Assembly: GCA_964423575.1 (NCBI GenBank)
Contig: CAYRFF010000043.1
Span: 1-25,929 of the forward strand
DNA from: CAYRFF01 sp964423575
Lineage (GTDB): Bacteria > Bacteroidota > Bacteroidia > Chitinophagales > Saprospiraceae
DNA length: 25,929 nucleotides
Reading direction: 5' to 3'
Part shown: positions 8,131-16,709 of the stretch, in pieces
How the letters are laid out: every line of letters begins with the position of its first letter
Position numbering within the stretch: position 1 is the stretch's first letter
Notes under the pieces: model-generated
Seen by the model: the letters and a program-made list of their open reading frames with translations, nothing else
Told to the model about the DNA's origin: nothing
Database searches by the model: none
Made by a program: the position numbers and the translations under genes

Positions 8131-8982
8131 TTAATTAGTAAAGATAAGCCAGATAATAGCAGTAACGGCAAGTGCGGTTCCTATCCACATTCTTGGGGTA
8201 GTTTTTTCTTTAAACATCAGATATCCGTATATGCTCGCCATTAAAATGATTCCACAATGATTCAGAGTAATAAATGTGGCATCATCCCCGAATGTTCCCA
8301 ATCCCGTAATAAAGAAATAAGTGGCAGCTACATTGGCGAGTCCCATGAGACCACCTATCTGCCATTCTCCACGGCTAGGCTTCCTGGGTGCGTCTACAGC
8401 ACTTACGATTACAGTAAAGAGTGCCGATATGACAAAAATAGCGTTAATGCTCGCTATTTGCGGAAGCGGGGATAAATTCTCCTGTGCAATAAGAAGAAAG
8501 CCCGTATCTATCATTCCGGCAAAGAGCCAGACCAAAAATAAAATAAGTGCAGATATGGTAAATTGCACCTTGACCTTTTCTCCTTTTTGAATCGTGAGAA
8601 AGTACATGGCGGCAACGGCGATAAGTAAGCCCGGAATCTGAATGGTCTTTAATGGATTGCCTAAGAAAAGTATGGATACTGCAATTGGAATTACGAGCGA
8701 AAGCCGATAGAATAGAGTCATCTGCTGCAAGGAATATGAGTTTAAGGCGCGCTGGTTGATATAAAAGCCGATGACAAAGAGAACCCCGATGATAATATGT
8801 ACTAGCGAAGGTATCAGAAATAAGGTATCGTGATTTCCTATGTATAAAATTACCAGACAGAGCACAAAACAGAGAGTATAGTTTATGGCAAGAGTGATCC
8901 AGGGATTCAGGTCTTTGATGCCGATATATTTCAGTGTTATCAGCATCGCAGAGGTCATTAAAATACTGGCAATTAAATACAT
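8131..8982 (-). CDS. EamA/DMT-superfamily membrane transporter
   Basis: An inner-membrane protein with about ten predicted hydrophobic helices, the layout of the drug/metabolite transporter superfamily (two EamA-like five-helix halves). The substrate cannot be told from sequence. The second half (ALILFLVWLFAGMIDTGFLL onward) and the ending helix (MWIGTALAVTAIIWLIFTN) are typical. A longer frame begins with TTG at 9012, but I chose the ATG at 8982 (MYLIASILMTSAM, 283 residues). It puts the first helix at the N-terminus, and a TATTTTTG -7 box covers 9010-9017, overlapping the TTG. It is the first gene of the cluster with yigZ and coaE. Confidence 0.85.
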   Translation of the reverse strand: MYLIASILMTSAMLITLKYIGIKDLNPWITLAINYTLCFVLCLVILYIGNHDTLFLIPSLVHIIIGVLFVIGFYINQRALNSYSLQQMTLFYRLSLVIPIAVSILFLGNPLKTIQIPGLLIAVAAMYFLTIQKGEKVKVQFTISALILFLVWLFAGMIDTGFLLIAQENLSPLPQIASINAIFVISALFTVIVSAVDAPRKPSRGEWQIGGLMGLANVAATYFFITGLGTFGDDATFITLNHCGIILMASIYGYLMFKEKTTPRMWIGTALAVTAIIWLIFTN

Positions 8983-9009
8983 GTTTTTGCTTAAAGAGTG
9001 AATAAAACC

Positions 9010-9017
9010 CAAAAATA
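9010..9017 (-). promoter_or_regulatory. -7 promoter box TATTTTTG for the EamA-yigZ-coaE cluster
   Basis: Minus-strand TATTTTTG fits TAnnTTTG. It would place the transcript start near 9004, about 22 nt before the ATG at 8982. This excludes the TTG at 9012 as the start. No clear -33 box is seen. Confidence 0.5.
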
Positions 9018-9096
9018 GAAAATTTGTATCGACAGTCTAGCACAATTTACGTTATGATAATATATGCGATAATGATTAATCTAAAAACCCAAGTCT

Positions 9097-10698
9097 ATGA
9101 ATAGTAGTTTTTTACGATTTGCCACTGTACTATTTCTATCTTTTACTTTATCTTTTTCTGATGCACAAGATTTTTTACCGGAGAAACAGATATATAATTC
9201 GCTGGATGAGACATTAGCAGGAAAGCGAATAAACCAGAACTTTCCTTCTGATTTTCTGCTAGAGGGCTCTAGCAGGGGTATGAGTCGTGGAATGGGCGGA
9301 AACGAGTCAATAGGATTGTATGATACTGTAACAACCTATTTAATTGCAGATTTGCCGGATGAGCGGAGAACTCGGGAAATCGATGATGACGGGAATGTAT
9401 TGTTGGAGCAATTGGAATACTGGCAGAATGGGCAGTGGAACTATGACCATAGGATTTTGCAAAGCTACGATAATGGGAATATGGTTAAGTCGGAAACTGA
9501 AGTATGGGATAATGGAGAGTGGGTGAACAGATGGAGGTCAGAATATAGTTATGATGACGAAAGCAAATTGATCTTCTCTGTAGTTTATAAATGGGTTGAT
9601 GTAGAGTGGCATAAGCAGCAAAGAGATTCCTATGAATATGATGAAAATGGCTCTGAGACTAAATGGGTCCTTGAGTACTGGGAGAATGATAAGTGGGTTA
9701 TGGAATATAGAAATACATATAAGTACGATAATCGCGGAAACGAGATTGAATATATAGAAGAAAATAAGGACTTGGATGGGAGGATGCGTTACTACAAAAA
9801 ATATGAAAAGACGTTTAATGAAAATAATAAACTAGAGGAATCTATTCTATATGTTTATGCTGCGTCTTCCTGGACTAAAATGTTTCGCTTTTCAAACCAG
9901 TATGATGAAAATGGGAATCAAATAGAATTTTTATTTCAAAAGATTGACGGCAGAGGATGGGGGAATTATCAAAAGTATCTTTTTACCCACGATTCTAAAG
10001 GAAATGCTCTTACGGATATTGCACAAGTCTGGATAGATGATGAATGGATAAATGATGTGCGATATGATTACACTTATGATTCTAATAATAAAATTACTAC
10101 CTCATTGTTGAATGAGTGGTCGGGAAATGAATGGCAGGAAATAGTCCTCGACTCTTTTAATTATAATTCTTCAATAAGTCTTACGTACCATTCTCGATAT
10201 GTATTTCCAGAACCGGGAGATCAAGATATGTGGTTGTATAGAGAGATATACACCGCTGATGACGACGGTAATATAATCAGTGGATATTATCAAATATATG
10301 AGGATGAAACATGGAAAAATGCTGAAGGTGTCTTGGAAATTATAAGTCGTGACCTGGAAGTAGGAAGTTTTAGGGGATATGATAAAAATGGAATACACAG
10401 GATTGAAATCAGCTATAAGGAAGTTGATGTCCGTACCGATACGGATGAGATTCCGATAAAAAATACGTTTACATTATATCCCAATCCCGCTTATGACTAT
10501 ACAATTGTTGAGTTTGGGGAGGAAGTCATCGGTAGTGTTGAATTGTATGATATTCAAGGAAGAAGGGTCAACTATCTGCTTATGAATAACAGGAGAGATG
10601 TTGTTATTCCTTTAAGTTCTTTACAAGCAGGCATCTATTTTCTAAAGGCAAAGATAAATTCCGGAGACATCTATACCACTAAGTTGATTAAAGAATAA
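9097..10698 (+). CDS. Secreted T9SS protein with Trp/Tyr-rich tandem repeats
   Basis: A 533-residue exported protein. The signal peptide is about residues 1-23 (hydrophobic core FATVLFLSFTLSFS, then DAQ). From about residue 105 to 425 it is built of roughly nine degenerate repeats of 35-40 residues. Their pattern is W-x-N/D-G/D-x-W, a basic stretch, then Y-x-Y-D-x-x-G-N. Examples are EYWQNGQW, EVWDNGEW and EYWENDKW, alternating with YSYDDES, YEYDENGS and YKYDNRGN. The spacing recalls YD-repeat and WG-repeat beta structures but fits neither consensus well. The C-terminus (about 455-533) is a T9SS sorting domain: YPNPAYDYTIVEF, ELYDIQGRRV, LQAGIYFLKA and a final KLIKE. It is divergent from the EamA cluster. 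Function is unknown; a surface-attached or secreted binding or structural protein is an inference. Confidence 0.85.
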   Translation: MNSSFLRFATVLFLSFTLSFSDAQDFLPEKQIYNSLDETLAGKRINQNFPSDFLLEGSSRGMSRGMGGNESIGLYDTVTTYLIADLPDERRTREIDDDGNVLLEQLEYWQNGQWNYDHRILQSYDNGNMVKSETEVWDNGEWVNRWRSEYSYDDESKLIFSVVYKWVDVEWHKQQRDSYEYDENGSETKWVLEYWENDKWVMEYRNTYKYDNRGNEIEYIEENKDLDGRMRYYKKYEKTFNENNKLEESILYVYAASSWTKMFRFSNQYDENGNQIEFLFQKIDGRGWGNYQKYLFTHDSKGNALTDIAQVWIDDEWINDVRYDYTYDSNNKITTSLLNEWSGNEWQEIVLDSFNYNSSISLTYHSRYVFPEPGDQDMWLYREIYTADDDGNIISGYYQIYEDETWKNAEGVLEIISRDLEVGSFRGYDKNGIHRIEISYKEVDVRTDTDEIPIKNTFTLYPNPAYDYTIVEFGEEVIGSVELYDIQGRRVNYLLMNNRRDVVIPLSSLQAGIYFLKAKINSGDIYTTKLIKE

Positions 10699-10961
10699 TA
10701 TTGTGGGTGATTGCTCTATGTTTATCATGAAATAGTGGAGGATTCAGCAGGAATCATACCAAAAAGAATTATTTTTTATATATGGCTTCGACAGATCTAG
10801 GACTACTTAATTTCCTTGCTTTATCTTTTAATCACAATCTACAATCATAAAAAGGTGAATATTGAGTTCTTACCATTTGCTCGGATAAAAATGACCGAAA
10901 ATTGGCAACTAAAACTCAGAAAAATATAGTTGTACTCAATTTTGATATGTATATTTGTGCC
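10699..10961. other. Intergenic region before the DUF1599 gene
   Basis: About 260 bp with no gene. No terminator stem with a T-run follows the repeat protein. GATTC-AGCAG-GAATC (about 10741-10755) is a small hairpin. TATATTTG at 10950-10957 is the best promoter element. Confidence 0.5.
10950..10957 (+). promoter_or_regulatory. -7-like box TATATTTG abutting the DUF1599 start
   Basis: An exact TAnnTTTG match ends four bases before the ATG at 10962. A TTG lies at 10930-10932 with a 17-base gap, short of the usual 19-21. If used, the transcript would start on or next to the ATG and be leaderless. Confidence 0.35.
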
Positions 10962-11510
10962 ATGGTTCAAAAAGTTGATACGTTAAAACAATTTGACGAT
11001 ATAATTGAGGAATGCAGGCTGTTGTTTAAAAAGAAGACAATGGACTACGGAACTTCCTGGCGTATATTGAGGCCATCCTCTTTGACGGATCAATTATTTA
11101 TTAAGGCACAGCGGATCCGCTCGATTGAAGAAAAAGGGAAGCAACGCATTGAAGATAGTATAGAAGATGATTACGTAGGAATCATTAATTATAGCATTCT
11201 AGCACTTATACAGCTGAACATGCCTGAAAATGCACCACTGGAGCTCGATGTCCGGGAGGTCATGGACGCATACACTAGAGAAACAAAAGAAATCAGAGAA
11301 CTTCTCAGTTCCAAGAATCACGATTACGGCGAAGCCTGGCGAAAAATGCGGATTTCATCAATTACAGATCTCATCCTGATGAAACTTCTCAGGATTAAAA
11401 GCATTGAAGATAACATGGGAGAAACTCTTGTGTCCGAAGGTCTTGACGCCGGATATCAGGATATTGTAAATTACGCAGTATTTGCTTTAATAAGATTAAG
11501 AGAGAATTAA
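10962..11510 (+). CDS. DUF1599 (Nmad1-like) protein, duplicated domain
   Basis: A cytosolic protein of about 182 residues holding two copies of the DUF1599 domain. Copy one runs from FDDIIEECRLLFKKKTMDYG through SSLTDQLFIKAQRIRSIEE to IINYSILALIQL. Copy two runs from IRELLSSKNHDYGEAWRKMR through SSITDLILMKLLRIKSIED to IVNYAVFALIRL. The repeated K-x-x-DYG-x-x-W-R, S-x-TD, RI-x-SIE and NY-x-x-x-AL motifs fix the alignment. The domain has been linked by comparative genomics to nucleotide modification, but its biochemical role is not established. The frame is open back to a TTG at 10902. I chose ATG 10962 (MVQKVDTLKQF) because the domain begins right after it; ATG 10947 is also possible. The next gene starts 3 bp after its stop. 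Confidence 0.85.
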   Translation: MVQKVDTLKQFDDIIEECRLLFKKKTMDYGTSWRILRPSSLTDQLFIKAQRIRSIEEKGKQRIEDSIEDDYVGIINYSILALIQLNMPENAPLELDVREVMDAYTRETKEIRELLSSKNHDYGEAWRKMRISSITDLILMKLLRIKSIEDNMGETLVSEGLDAGYQDIVNYAVFALIRLREN

Positions 11511-11513
11511 ATT

Positions 11514-13013
11514 ATGACATTAGTACAGTTAAGTTTATACATAGCTCTGTTTGCCATTGCTTTAACTGCTTTGGAATACAAGTACAAGTTAGTAAAGAAC
11601 TTTATCTACTCATTGCTACAGAATTTTGTCGGTGCTTTATTTATAGTTTCCGGTGCTGTTAAGATAGTGGATCCATTGGGGACGGCATTTAAAATGGAGG
11701 ATTACTTTGAGCAGTTTTATCTGACATTTGCCGATACATCTTTTTCATTTATCGCTCCCTTATTTCCGTTTCTGACAGGATATTCGGCGACAGTTTCCAT
11801 GATAGTTGTCGTATTTGAAATAGTTCTGGGAGTGATGATGATGTTGGGGCTTAGGCATAAGCTGACCGCATGGTTATACGTGTTACTCGTGATATTTTTC
11901 TCACTGCTTACGGGTTTTACATATCTGACAGGTTATGTTCCCGCTTCCGCAAATTTCTTTGACTTCTCTGCATGGCAACCATACCAAGCATCCAATATGC
12001 GAGTTACTGACTGCGGTTGTTTTGGAGATTTTATTTTGCTTGATCCCGGTGTTTCCTTTTTGAAAGACTTATTGCTTCTGATTCCGGGACTAATTTTCCT
12101 GTTTTTTACTAAACTGGCACATAGCATATTTAAACCCGGAACGCAATGGGCGATCACTATAGGAGTTACATTGCTGACGACAATATATGGCTTGAGCAAT
12201 TACGTGTGGAATATTCCGGACTTTGATTTCAGACCGTTTAAGGAAGGAGCAGATGTACGTGCCAAGAAAATTGAAGAAGCAGAAGCTATGGCTGACGTGA
12301 AAATTATTGCTTTCCGCGTGGAAAACACTGAAACAGGAGAGGTTGAAGATGTTCCATACCAGGATTATATGTCAAATTATTCTGCATTATATGGAACTGA
12401 AGCATATAAAACAATCGATCAGGTAAAATCAGAGCCAACAATAGAACCAACAAAAATCTCTGACTTTAGCTTCTTTGATGATTCAGGCTATGATGTCGCT
12501 GATGAGTTTCTGGAGGAAGAAGGCTATACTTTTATGTTGATAGCCTATAAATATCTGGGTGATATAAACTATGTTGAAGCTGAAATATTTGATACGACAT
12601 ACATAAGAGATACGATTGTAATTATAGATCCGGATAATCCTGAAGAGCCGGAGTATCATGTAGTAGAAAATGAATCCATCACTTCTGAAATTATTGATGT
12701 GCCGGATCTTAAGATGAAGTCGGGATTCCAAAAAGCATTTGCTGAAAAGCTAAATCCTATCCTGAATAAGGCTATGGAAGATGGCTATAATGCCAAGGGC
12801 TTATTTGGTGGAATTTCTTTTGAGTCTATGCACAACTTGCTGGATAAAACTGACGGACATTACGATGTGTATGAGGCGGATGATATTACCCTGAAGACGA
12901 TAATCCGCTCCAATCCAGGCCTGGCACTATGGAAAGATGGAAAAATTATTAAAAAATGGCATTATAAAAAAGTGCCTACATATTCTGAGATTAAGGCAAA
13001 ATACATCAATTGA
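11514..13013 (+). CDS. BT_3928-like DoxX/MauE-type membrane protein
   Basis: A 499-residue inner-membrane protein. The N-terminal ~240 residues carry about six hydrophobic helices with DoxX/MauE features (FIVSGAVKIVDPLGTAFKMEDYF near 45-65, helices near 85-110 and 120-145). They also carry a conserved TDCGCFGDF Cys pair near 165-173. The remaining ~260 residues are soluble, acidic and without a known motif. DoxX and MauE proteins are tied to membrane redox reactions, and a Cys-x-Cys facing the periplasm would fit, but the role here is unproven. In Bacteroidota such proteins are commonly found beside DUF1599 genes, as here (3-bp gap), so the two probably share a transcript. Confidence 0.83.
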   Translation: MTLVQLSLYIALFAIALTALEYKYKLVKNFIYSLLQNFVGALFIVSGAVKIVDPLGTAFKMEDYFEQFYLTFADTSFSFIAPLFPFLTGYSATVSMIVVVFEIVLGVMMMLGLRHKLTAWLYVLLVIFFSLLTGFTYLTGYVPASANFFDFSAWQPYQASNMRVTDCGCFGDFILLDPGVSFLKDLLLLIPGLIFLFFTKLAHSIFKPGTQWAITIGVTLLTTIYGLSNYVWNIPDFDFRPFKEGADVRAKKIEEAEAMADVKIIAFRVENTETGEVEDVPYQDYMSNYSALYGTEAYKTIDQVKSEPTIEPTKISDFSFFDDSGYDVADEFLEEEGYTFMLIAYKYLGDINYVEAEIFDTTYIRDTIVIIDPDNPEEPEYHVVENESITSEIIDVPDLKMKSGFQKAFAEKLNPILNKAMEDGYNAKGLFGGISFESMHNLLDKTDGHYDVYEADDITLKTIIRSNPGLALWKDGKIIKKWHYKKVPTYSEIKAKYIN

Positions 13014-13069
13014 TCGAAGATTTAAGAATAGATAAAAGCCCAGTGGATAAGTGTAGAAAATGTAATATA

Positions 13070-13081
13070 TTGCCCGGGCAA
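13070..13081. promoter_or_regulatory. 12-bp perfect palindrome TTGCCCGGGCAA upstream of nusB
   Basis: A perfect palindrome lies 16 bases before the nusB ATG at 13098, in otherwise AT-rich DNA. It could be an operator or an mRNA self-pairing site. No second copy was noticed in this window. Confidence 0.4.
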
Positions 13082-13097
13082 AATAAGGTTTCAAAGA

Positions 13098-14024
13098 ATG
13101 CTGAGTAGAAGAAATACGAGAATTAAAGTAATGCAAAGTCTCTATGCGCTTGAGATTGACAACGCACTTACGTTTAATGATATTAAAAAAGCATACAAAG
13201 CGCTGGCAATCGATACATTTAATTTGTATCTGTATGCCCTGTATGCCCTGGTTGAATTCTGTAAGATTTCCGTAGACGATAAGAAAAAGCGAGAGCAGAA
13301 ATATCTACCTACAGATGCCGACAGAGATTTTCAGCCGATTATATTTACTAATAAATTTCTGCAAAGTATTTACAAGAATACCGCATTTAAGGTAAAATGT
13401 AAAAACGAAAACTTCCAGGACCGTATTAATACCGGTATTCTTGCAAGACTGTACAAGGAGTATTCAGCTACTGATGAATATCTTAAGTATGTCTATAAAG
13501 AAGAACACAGCGACGAAGACCACATTGAAATATTGCATGATGTGTTGCGATTCCTGAAAAACTCTGAGTCTTTCTGTGAAATGATGGATGAATCCTATGC
13601 TAATTGGATTGACGATGATTCTCTGGTGTTGGGTGCTTTGAAAAGAACCTTGAAATCGCTTCCGGTAGAAGAGAGCTTTTTTATGGAATACTATCCGGAT
13701 CATAAAACCCTAAAAGAATTTGGTGAAAGACTGCTAGATGAGGTTCATGCAAGGGAAAAGGAATTAAGTGAGAAGATAGGGGAAGTTCTAGAAAATTGGG
13801 ATTTGGACAGGCTTGCAGTACTTGACCTGGTTATCCTCAAGATGGGGATTGTTGAGTTGCTCTACTTTGATAAAATCCCCAATCACGTGACCATTAACGA
13901 ATACGTGGAAATGGCAAAATTGTATTCTACATCCAAGTCTCGTGTCTTCATCAATGGAATATTGGATAAAATAATGAAAGACCTGGAAGGCGATAGTAGT
14001 GAAACTCAAGAAACTCAGGAATGA
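13098..14024 (+). CDS. nusB: Transcription antitermination factor NusB (long Bacteroidota form)
   Basis: An RNA-binding partner of S10 (NusE) in antitermination complexes on rRNA operons. At 308 residues it is about twice the length of the E. coli protein, as usual in Bacteroidota. The N-terminal helix MLSRRNTRIKVMQSLYALEI is canonical. An inserted helical region covers about 30-190. The C-terminal NusB core is clear: WDLDRLAVLDLVILKMGIVEL, then IPNHVTINEYVEMAKLYST and SRVFINGILDKIMKDL. The gene is 84 bp after the DoxX-like gene and overlaps guaA by four bases (ATGA). Confidence 0.92.
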   Translation: MLSRRNTRIKVMQSLYALEIDNALTFNDIKKAYKALAIDTFNLYLYALYALVEFCKISVDDKKKREQKYLPTDADRDFQPIIFTNKFLQSIYKNTAFKVKCKNENFQDRINTGILARLYKEYSATDEYLKYVYKEEHSDEDHIEILHDVLRFLKNSESFCEMMDESYANWIDDDSLVLGALKRTLKSLPVEESFFMEYYPDHKTLKEFGERLLDEVHAREKELSEKIGEVLENWDLDRLAVLDLVILKMGIVELLYFDKIPNHVTINEYVEMAKLYSTSKSRVFINGILDKIMKDLEGDSSETQETQE

Positions 14025-15337
14025 TGACAGAGAAAGTTCTTATTCTGGATTACGGATCCGGATTTGCTCAGGTAGTAGCGAGAAAAATCCGAGAACTCAA
14101 TGTGTATTGCGAAATACTTCCCTATAGTTCAATAATTGAATCCATTGATAGTTATAAGGCAGTTGTGCTTGCCGGCGTGTTAGATTATGAAGTTAACGAA
14201 AGGACATCTGCATCGGATATTAAATCTATCGTCGGGCAAGTACCCGTACTCGTATATGGAAACACAGGAGAACATTTGCCGGAAGGCAGCATGATATACC
14301 ACGCTGAGTCTTATCCTTCAGCTGCTGATCAAGAATCAATTGCACATCTTGAAAAATTCATTCTGGAAACAGCTGCTTTCAGTGCGGACTGGACCGCTGC
14401 TAGGTTTATTGAAAAGAGCATTGAGGAGATAAAAAGTGAAGTGGGCGACTCCAATGTCATTATGGCCATTTCCGGAGGCGTTGACTCCTCTGTAGCGGCA
14501 ACTATTATCCATAAGGCAATCGGTAAGCAACTATTCTGCGTTTTTGTCGATAATGGTGTATTGCGCAAGAATGAATACGAAGATGTTCTGAAAATATATA
14601 AGGATGTAGGTTTAAACGTCCGGGGCATTCCCGCATCAGATCGTTTTTATGATAAGTTAAAAGGCCTGACAGATCCGGAAAAGAAACGGAAGGCAATAGG
14701 AAACCTGTTTATCGAGATATTTGAAGAGGAGGCCGGAACAATTCCCGGCGTAAAATGGCTGGGCCAGGGAACGATTTATCCCGATATAATCGAATCTGTT
14801 TCCAGCGATGGGAAAGTAAGTGTAAAGTCTCATCACAATGTAGGTGGCTTGCCGGAGAGAATGCATCTTAAGTTGCTGGAGCCTTTGAAAACCTTGTTTA
14901 AGGAGGATGTACGTAGGATAGGGAGGGAGCTTGGATTGCCGACTGATATGATTGACCGACACCCGTTTCCGGGTCCCGGACTCGCAGTGCGTATCCTGGG
15001 AGAAGTAACTTCGGAACGCGTGAAAATTTTACAGGAAGCAGATTATATATACACTTCCATCCTAAGGAAAAGTGGATATTATGAAAAAATATGGCAGGCA
15101 GGCACAATTTTATTGCCGGTAAAATCAGTTGGAGTAAGTGGCAACAAGCGTACTTATGAAAATGCAGTAGCTTTGCGCGCTGTTAATTCCGTTGATGGAA
15201 TGACGGCTCAATGGATAAATATTCCTTATGATATTCTCACAGAAATATCGACGGAGATAATTAATAAAGTGAATGGTGTAAACAGAGTAGTCTATGATAT
15301 CAGTAATAAACCGCCGGCTACCATTGAATGGGAATAA
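14021..15337 (+). CDS. guaA: GMP synthase with collapsed glutaminase domain
   Basis: It makes GMP from XMP, ATP and ammonia. The synthetase half is intact: P-loop-like ISGGVDSSVAA at about 150-160, VFVDNGVLRKNE, WLGQGTIYPDIIES, KSHHNVGGLPE and the HPFPGPGLAVR dimerisation region, ending NKPPATIEWE. The N-terminal class-I glutaminase domain is about 85 residues short, giving 438 residues against about 510-525 in the family. Its first 50 residues still align (VLILDYGSGFAQVVARKIRE). After that the oxyanion SGGP is AGVL, the nucleophile motif VCYGMQ is VYGNTGE with no Cys, and the HPE catalytic pair survives only as HAE. It therefore should not hydrolyse glutamine. It probably uses free ammonia or a separate glutaminase. 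The start at 14021 is coupled to nusB; ATG 14024 is equally possible. Confidence 0.9.
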   Translation: MMTEKVLILDYGSGFAQVVARKIRELNVYCEILPYSSIIESIDSYKAVVLAGVLDYEVNERTSASDIKSIVGQVPVLVYGNTGEHLPEGSMIYHAESYPSAADQESIAHLEKFILETAAFSADWTAARFIEKSIEEIKSEVGDSNVIMAISGGVDSSVAATIIHKAIGKQLFCVFVDNGVLRKNEYEDVLKIYKDVGLNVRGIPASDRFYDKLKGLTDPEKKRKAIGNLFIEIFEEEAGTIPGVKWLGQGTIYPDIIESVSSDGKVSVKSHHNVGGLPERMHLKLLEPLKTLFKEDVRRIGRELGLPTDMIDRHPFPGPGLAVRILGEVTSERVKILQEADYIYTSILRKSGYYEKIWQAGTILLPVKSVGVSGNKRTYENAVALRAVNSVDGMTAQWINIPYDILTEISTEIINKVNGVNRVVYDISNKPPATIEWE

Positions 15338-16646
15338 TGGCGTATTACTTCTTTTACTTCTTCTGCTGATAAGCTCTTGCGGGATTTTCGGTGATTTTGC
15401 TGATTCAGGTAAAAAGCCGCATAAACCCGATGTGAAAAAGAGAACAGACACAGAAAAACGAGGAGAGGATTATAGGAAGGATCTTGATACCCTGAAAGTT
15501 GATATGGTAGAAAATCCGGGGAAAATATTAGATGAAGATCTGATACTGGAATCGGAGTATGGCAAGTTTAAGTCAGAATATCTTATCGAATTTATGCTGC
15601 CGGTAGTGGATGATGTTATCAGTGAAGAAGATGGTAGACTAAGCTCGGCAAATGAGAGATATATAGAATATTACCTGGGCGCTTCTATCGCAGCGGAGCA
15701 GCTTGCATCCAGAGATCTGAAGCTGAAGATAATTGCTACAGATATATCTCCCAAGTCAAGTAAAAGTGCACTTGAGAATTCTCTTTATAATAACAGGAGA
15801 ACTCAGCCGGATGTCATAGTGGGCGGTGGCTCCCGAGAGCAGATTGAAGCTCTTTCTGCTTACGCAAAAAGTAATAAAGAACTTGTTGTTTCTCCTTTTG
15901 TGCCACATCGAGTGAATAGCAATAACAACGATTATTTCATTCAGCTTTCACCCCCTTTGGAAGCATATATTGAAGCAATTGTGGATGATATATATGCGAA
16001 GCATAATAGTAGAAACGTGTTTCTTATAGCACAAAATGAATTTGCGACACGAGTGGAAAGCTTGCAGCAATATCGCGAAGAAAATTACAAAGACAATACC
16101 GTCTGGAAGCAGTTTATGTTCGAGACTGAAACGGATGTTGATGCACTTCTTGCTTCGGACTTTGCAATGCCGGAAAATCAGACAATATTTATTATTCCCA
16201 TGGACTATAATCCGGTATTTATTTATCACGTTTTGACAAAGATATTCTCTCTAAAAGGAAGCAAGGATTTTATCGTTTATGGCTTACCTCCCTGGGATAG
16301 ATTTAATATTCTGTATGAATTCTACGAAAATATGGAGTTCTATATCCCATCGATGAATGTAGTTGATAAAGAAGGGGAGAAATACAGTGAATTTATTAAA
16401 CTCTATTATAAGAAATATCAGGCTATTCCTGGTACCTACGCGGCAAAAGGCTATGACGAAATGATGTTCATTGGCAGTATGCTGGAGAATGCCGGAGTGC
16501 CCTTTACAAAGGCATTGCCTGAGATTACCTATAATGGCATCTCTTGTAAATTGAGATTTGAAAAGGCAGGCCATAATCCCAAGGTCAGTAAAAGTTATGA
16601 TTACATGGAGAACCGTGGCCTGAGAATGTGGAAGCTAAGTCCTTGA
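15294..16646 (+). CDS. Periplasmic-binding-protein-like lipoprotein
   Basis: A 450-residue predicted lipoprotein. A basic start (NRRLPLNGNNG) is followed by a poly-Leu core and a lipobox LISSC, with the acylated Cys near residue 29. A charged linker follows to about residue 60. The rest resembles the receptor-type periplasmic-binding fold (Leu/Ile/Val-binding family): IEYYLGASIAAEQL, LKIIATDIS, PDVIVGGGSREQIEALSAYA, VVSPFVPHR, and the late YAAKGYDEMMFIGSMLENAG. No permease or ATPase gene is nearby, so it may act as a sensor or scaffold rather than in uptake. It starts 44 bp inside guaA in another frame. The ATG at 15294 is required for the signal sequence, so the overlap is real. It is the last gene before the terminator. 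Confidence 0.8.
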   Translation: MISVINRRLPLNGNNGVLLLLLLLLISSCGIFGDFADSGKKPHKPDVKKRTDTEKRGEDYRKDLDTLKVDMVENPGKILDEDLILESEYGKFKSEYLIEFMLPVVDDVISEEDGRLSSANERYIEYYLGASIAAEQLASRDLKLKIIATDISPKSSKSALENSLYNNRRTQPDVIVGGGSREQIEALSAYAKSNKELVVSPFVPHRVNSNNNDYFIQLSPPLEAYIEAIVDDIYAKHNSRNVFLIAQNEFATRVESLQQYREENYKDNTVWKQFMFETETDVDALLASDFAMPENQTIFIIPMDYNPVFIYHVLTKIFSLKGSKDFIVYGLPPWDRFNILYEFYENMEFYIPSMNVVDKEGEKYSEFIKLYYKKYQAIPGTYAAKGYDEMMFIGSMLENAGVPFTKALPEITYNGISCKLRFEKAGHNPKVSKSYDYMENRGLRMWKLSP

Positions 16647-16653
16647 TACAAAT

Positions 16654-16683
16654 AAAAAATGCGCCCAATGAGCGCATTTTTTT
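16654..16683. terminator. Bidirectional intrinsic terminator
   Basis: An 11-bp stem (AAAAAATGCGC with GCGCATTTTTT) surrounds a 7-nt loop, with a run of seven T on one side and six A on the other. It ends the nusB-guaA-lipoprotein run and, on the other strand, the convergent aminotransferase gene. Confidence 0.9.
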
Positions 16684-16709
16684 ATTCTATTATGCAGAAA
16701 AATTAATCC

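Noticed and set aside
8983..9012. TTG at 9012 as the EamA start
   Set aside because: It falls inside the likely -7 promoter box and adds ten residues before the natural membrane-helix start at ATG 8982.
8444..9043. 199-codon minus-strand frame overlapping the EamA gene
   Set aside because: It is the same strand in another frame, rich in His, Cys and Ser with no domain; the EamA frame has clear membrane helices.
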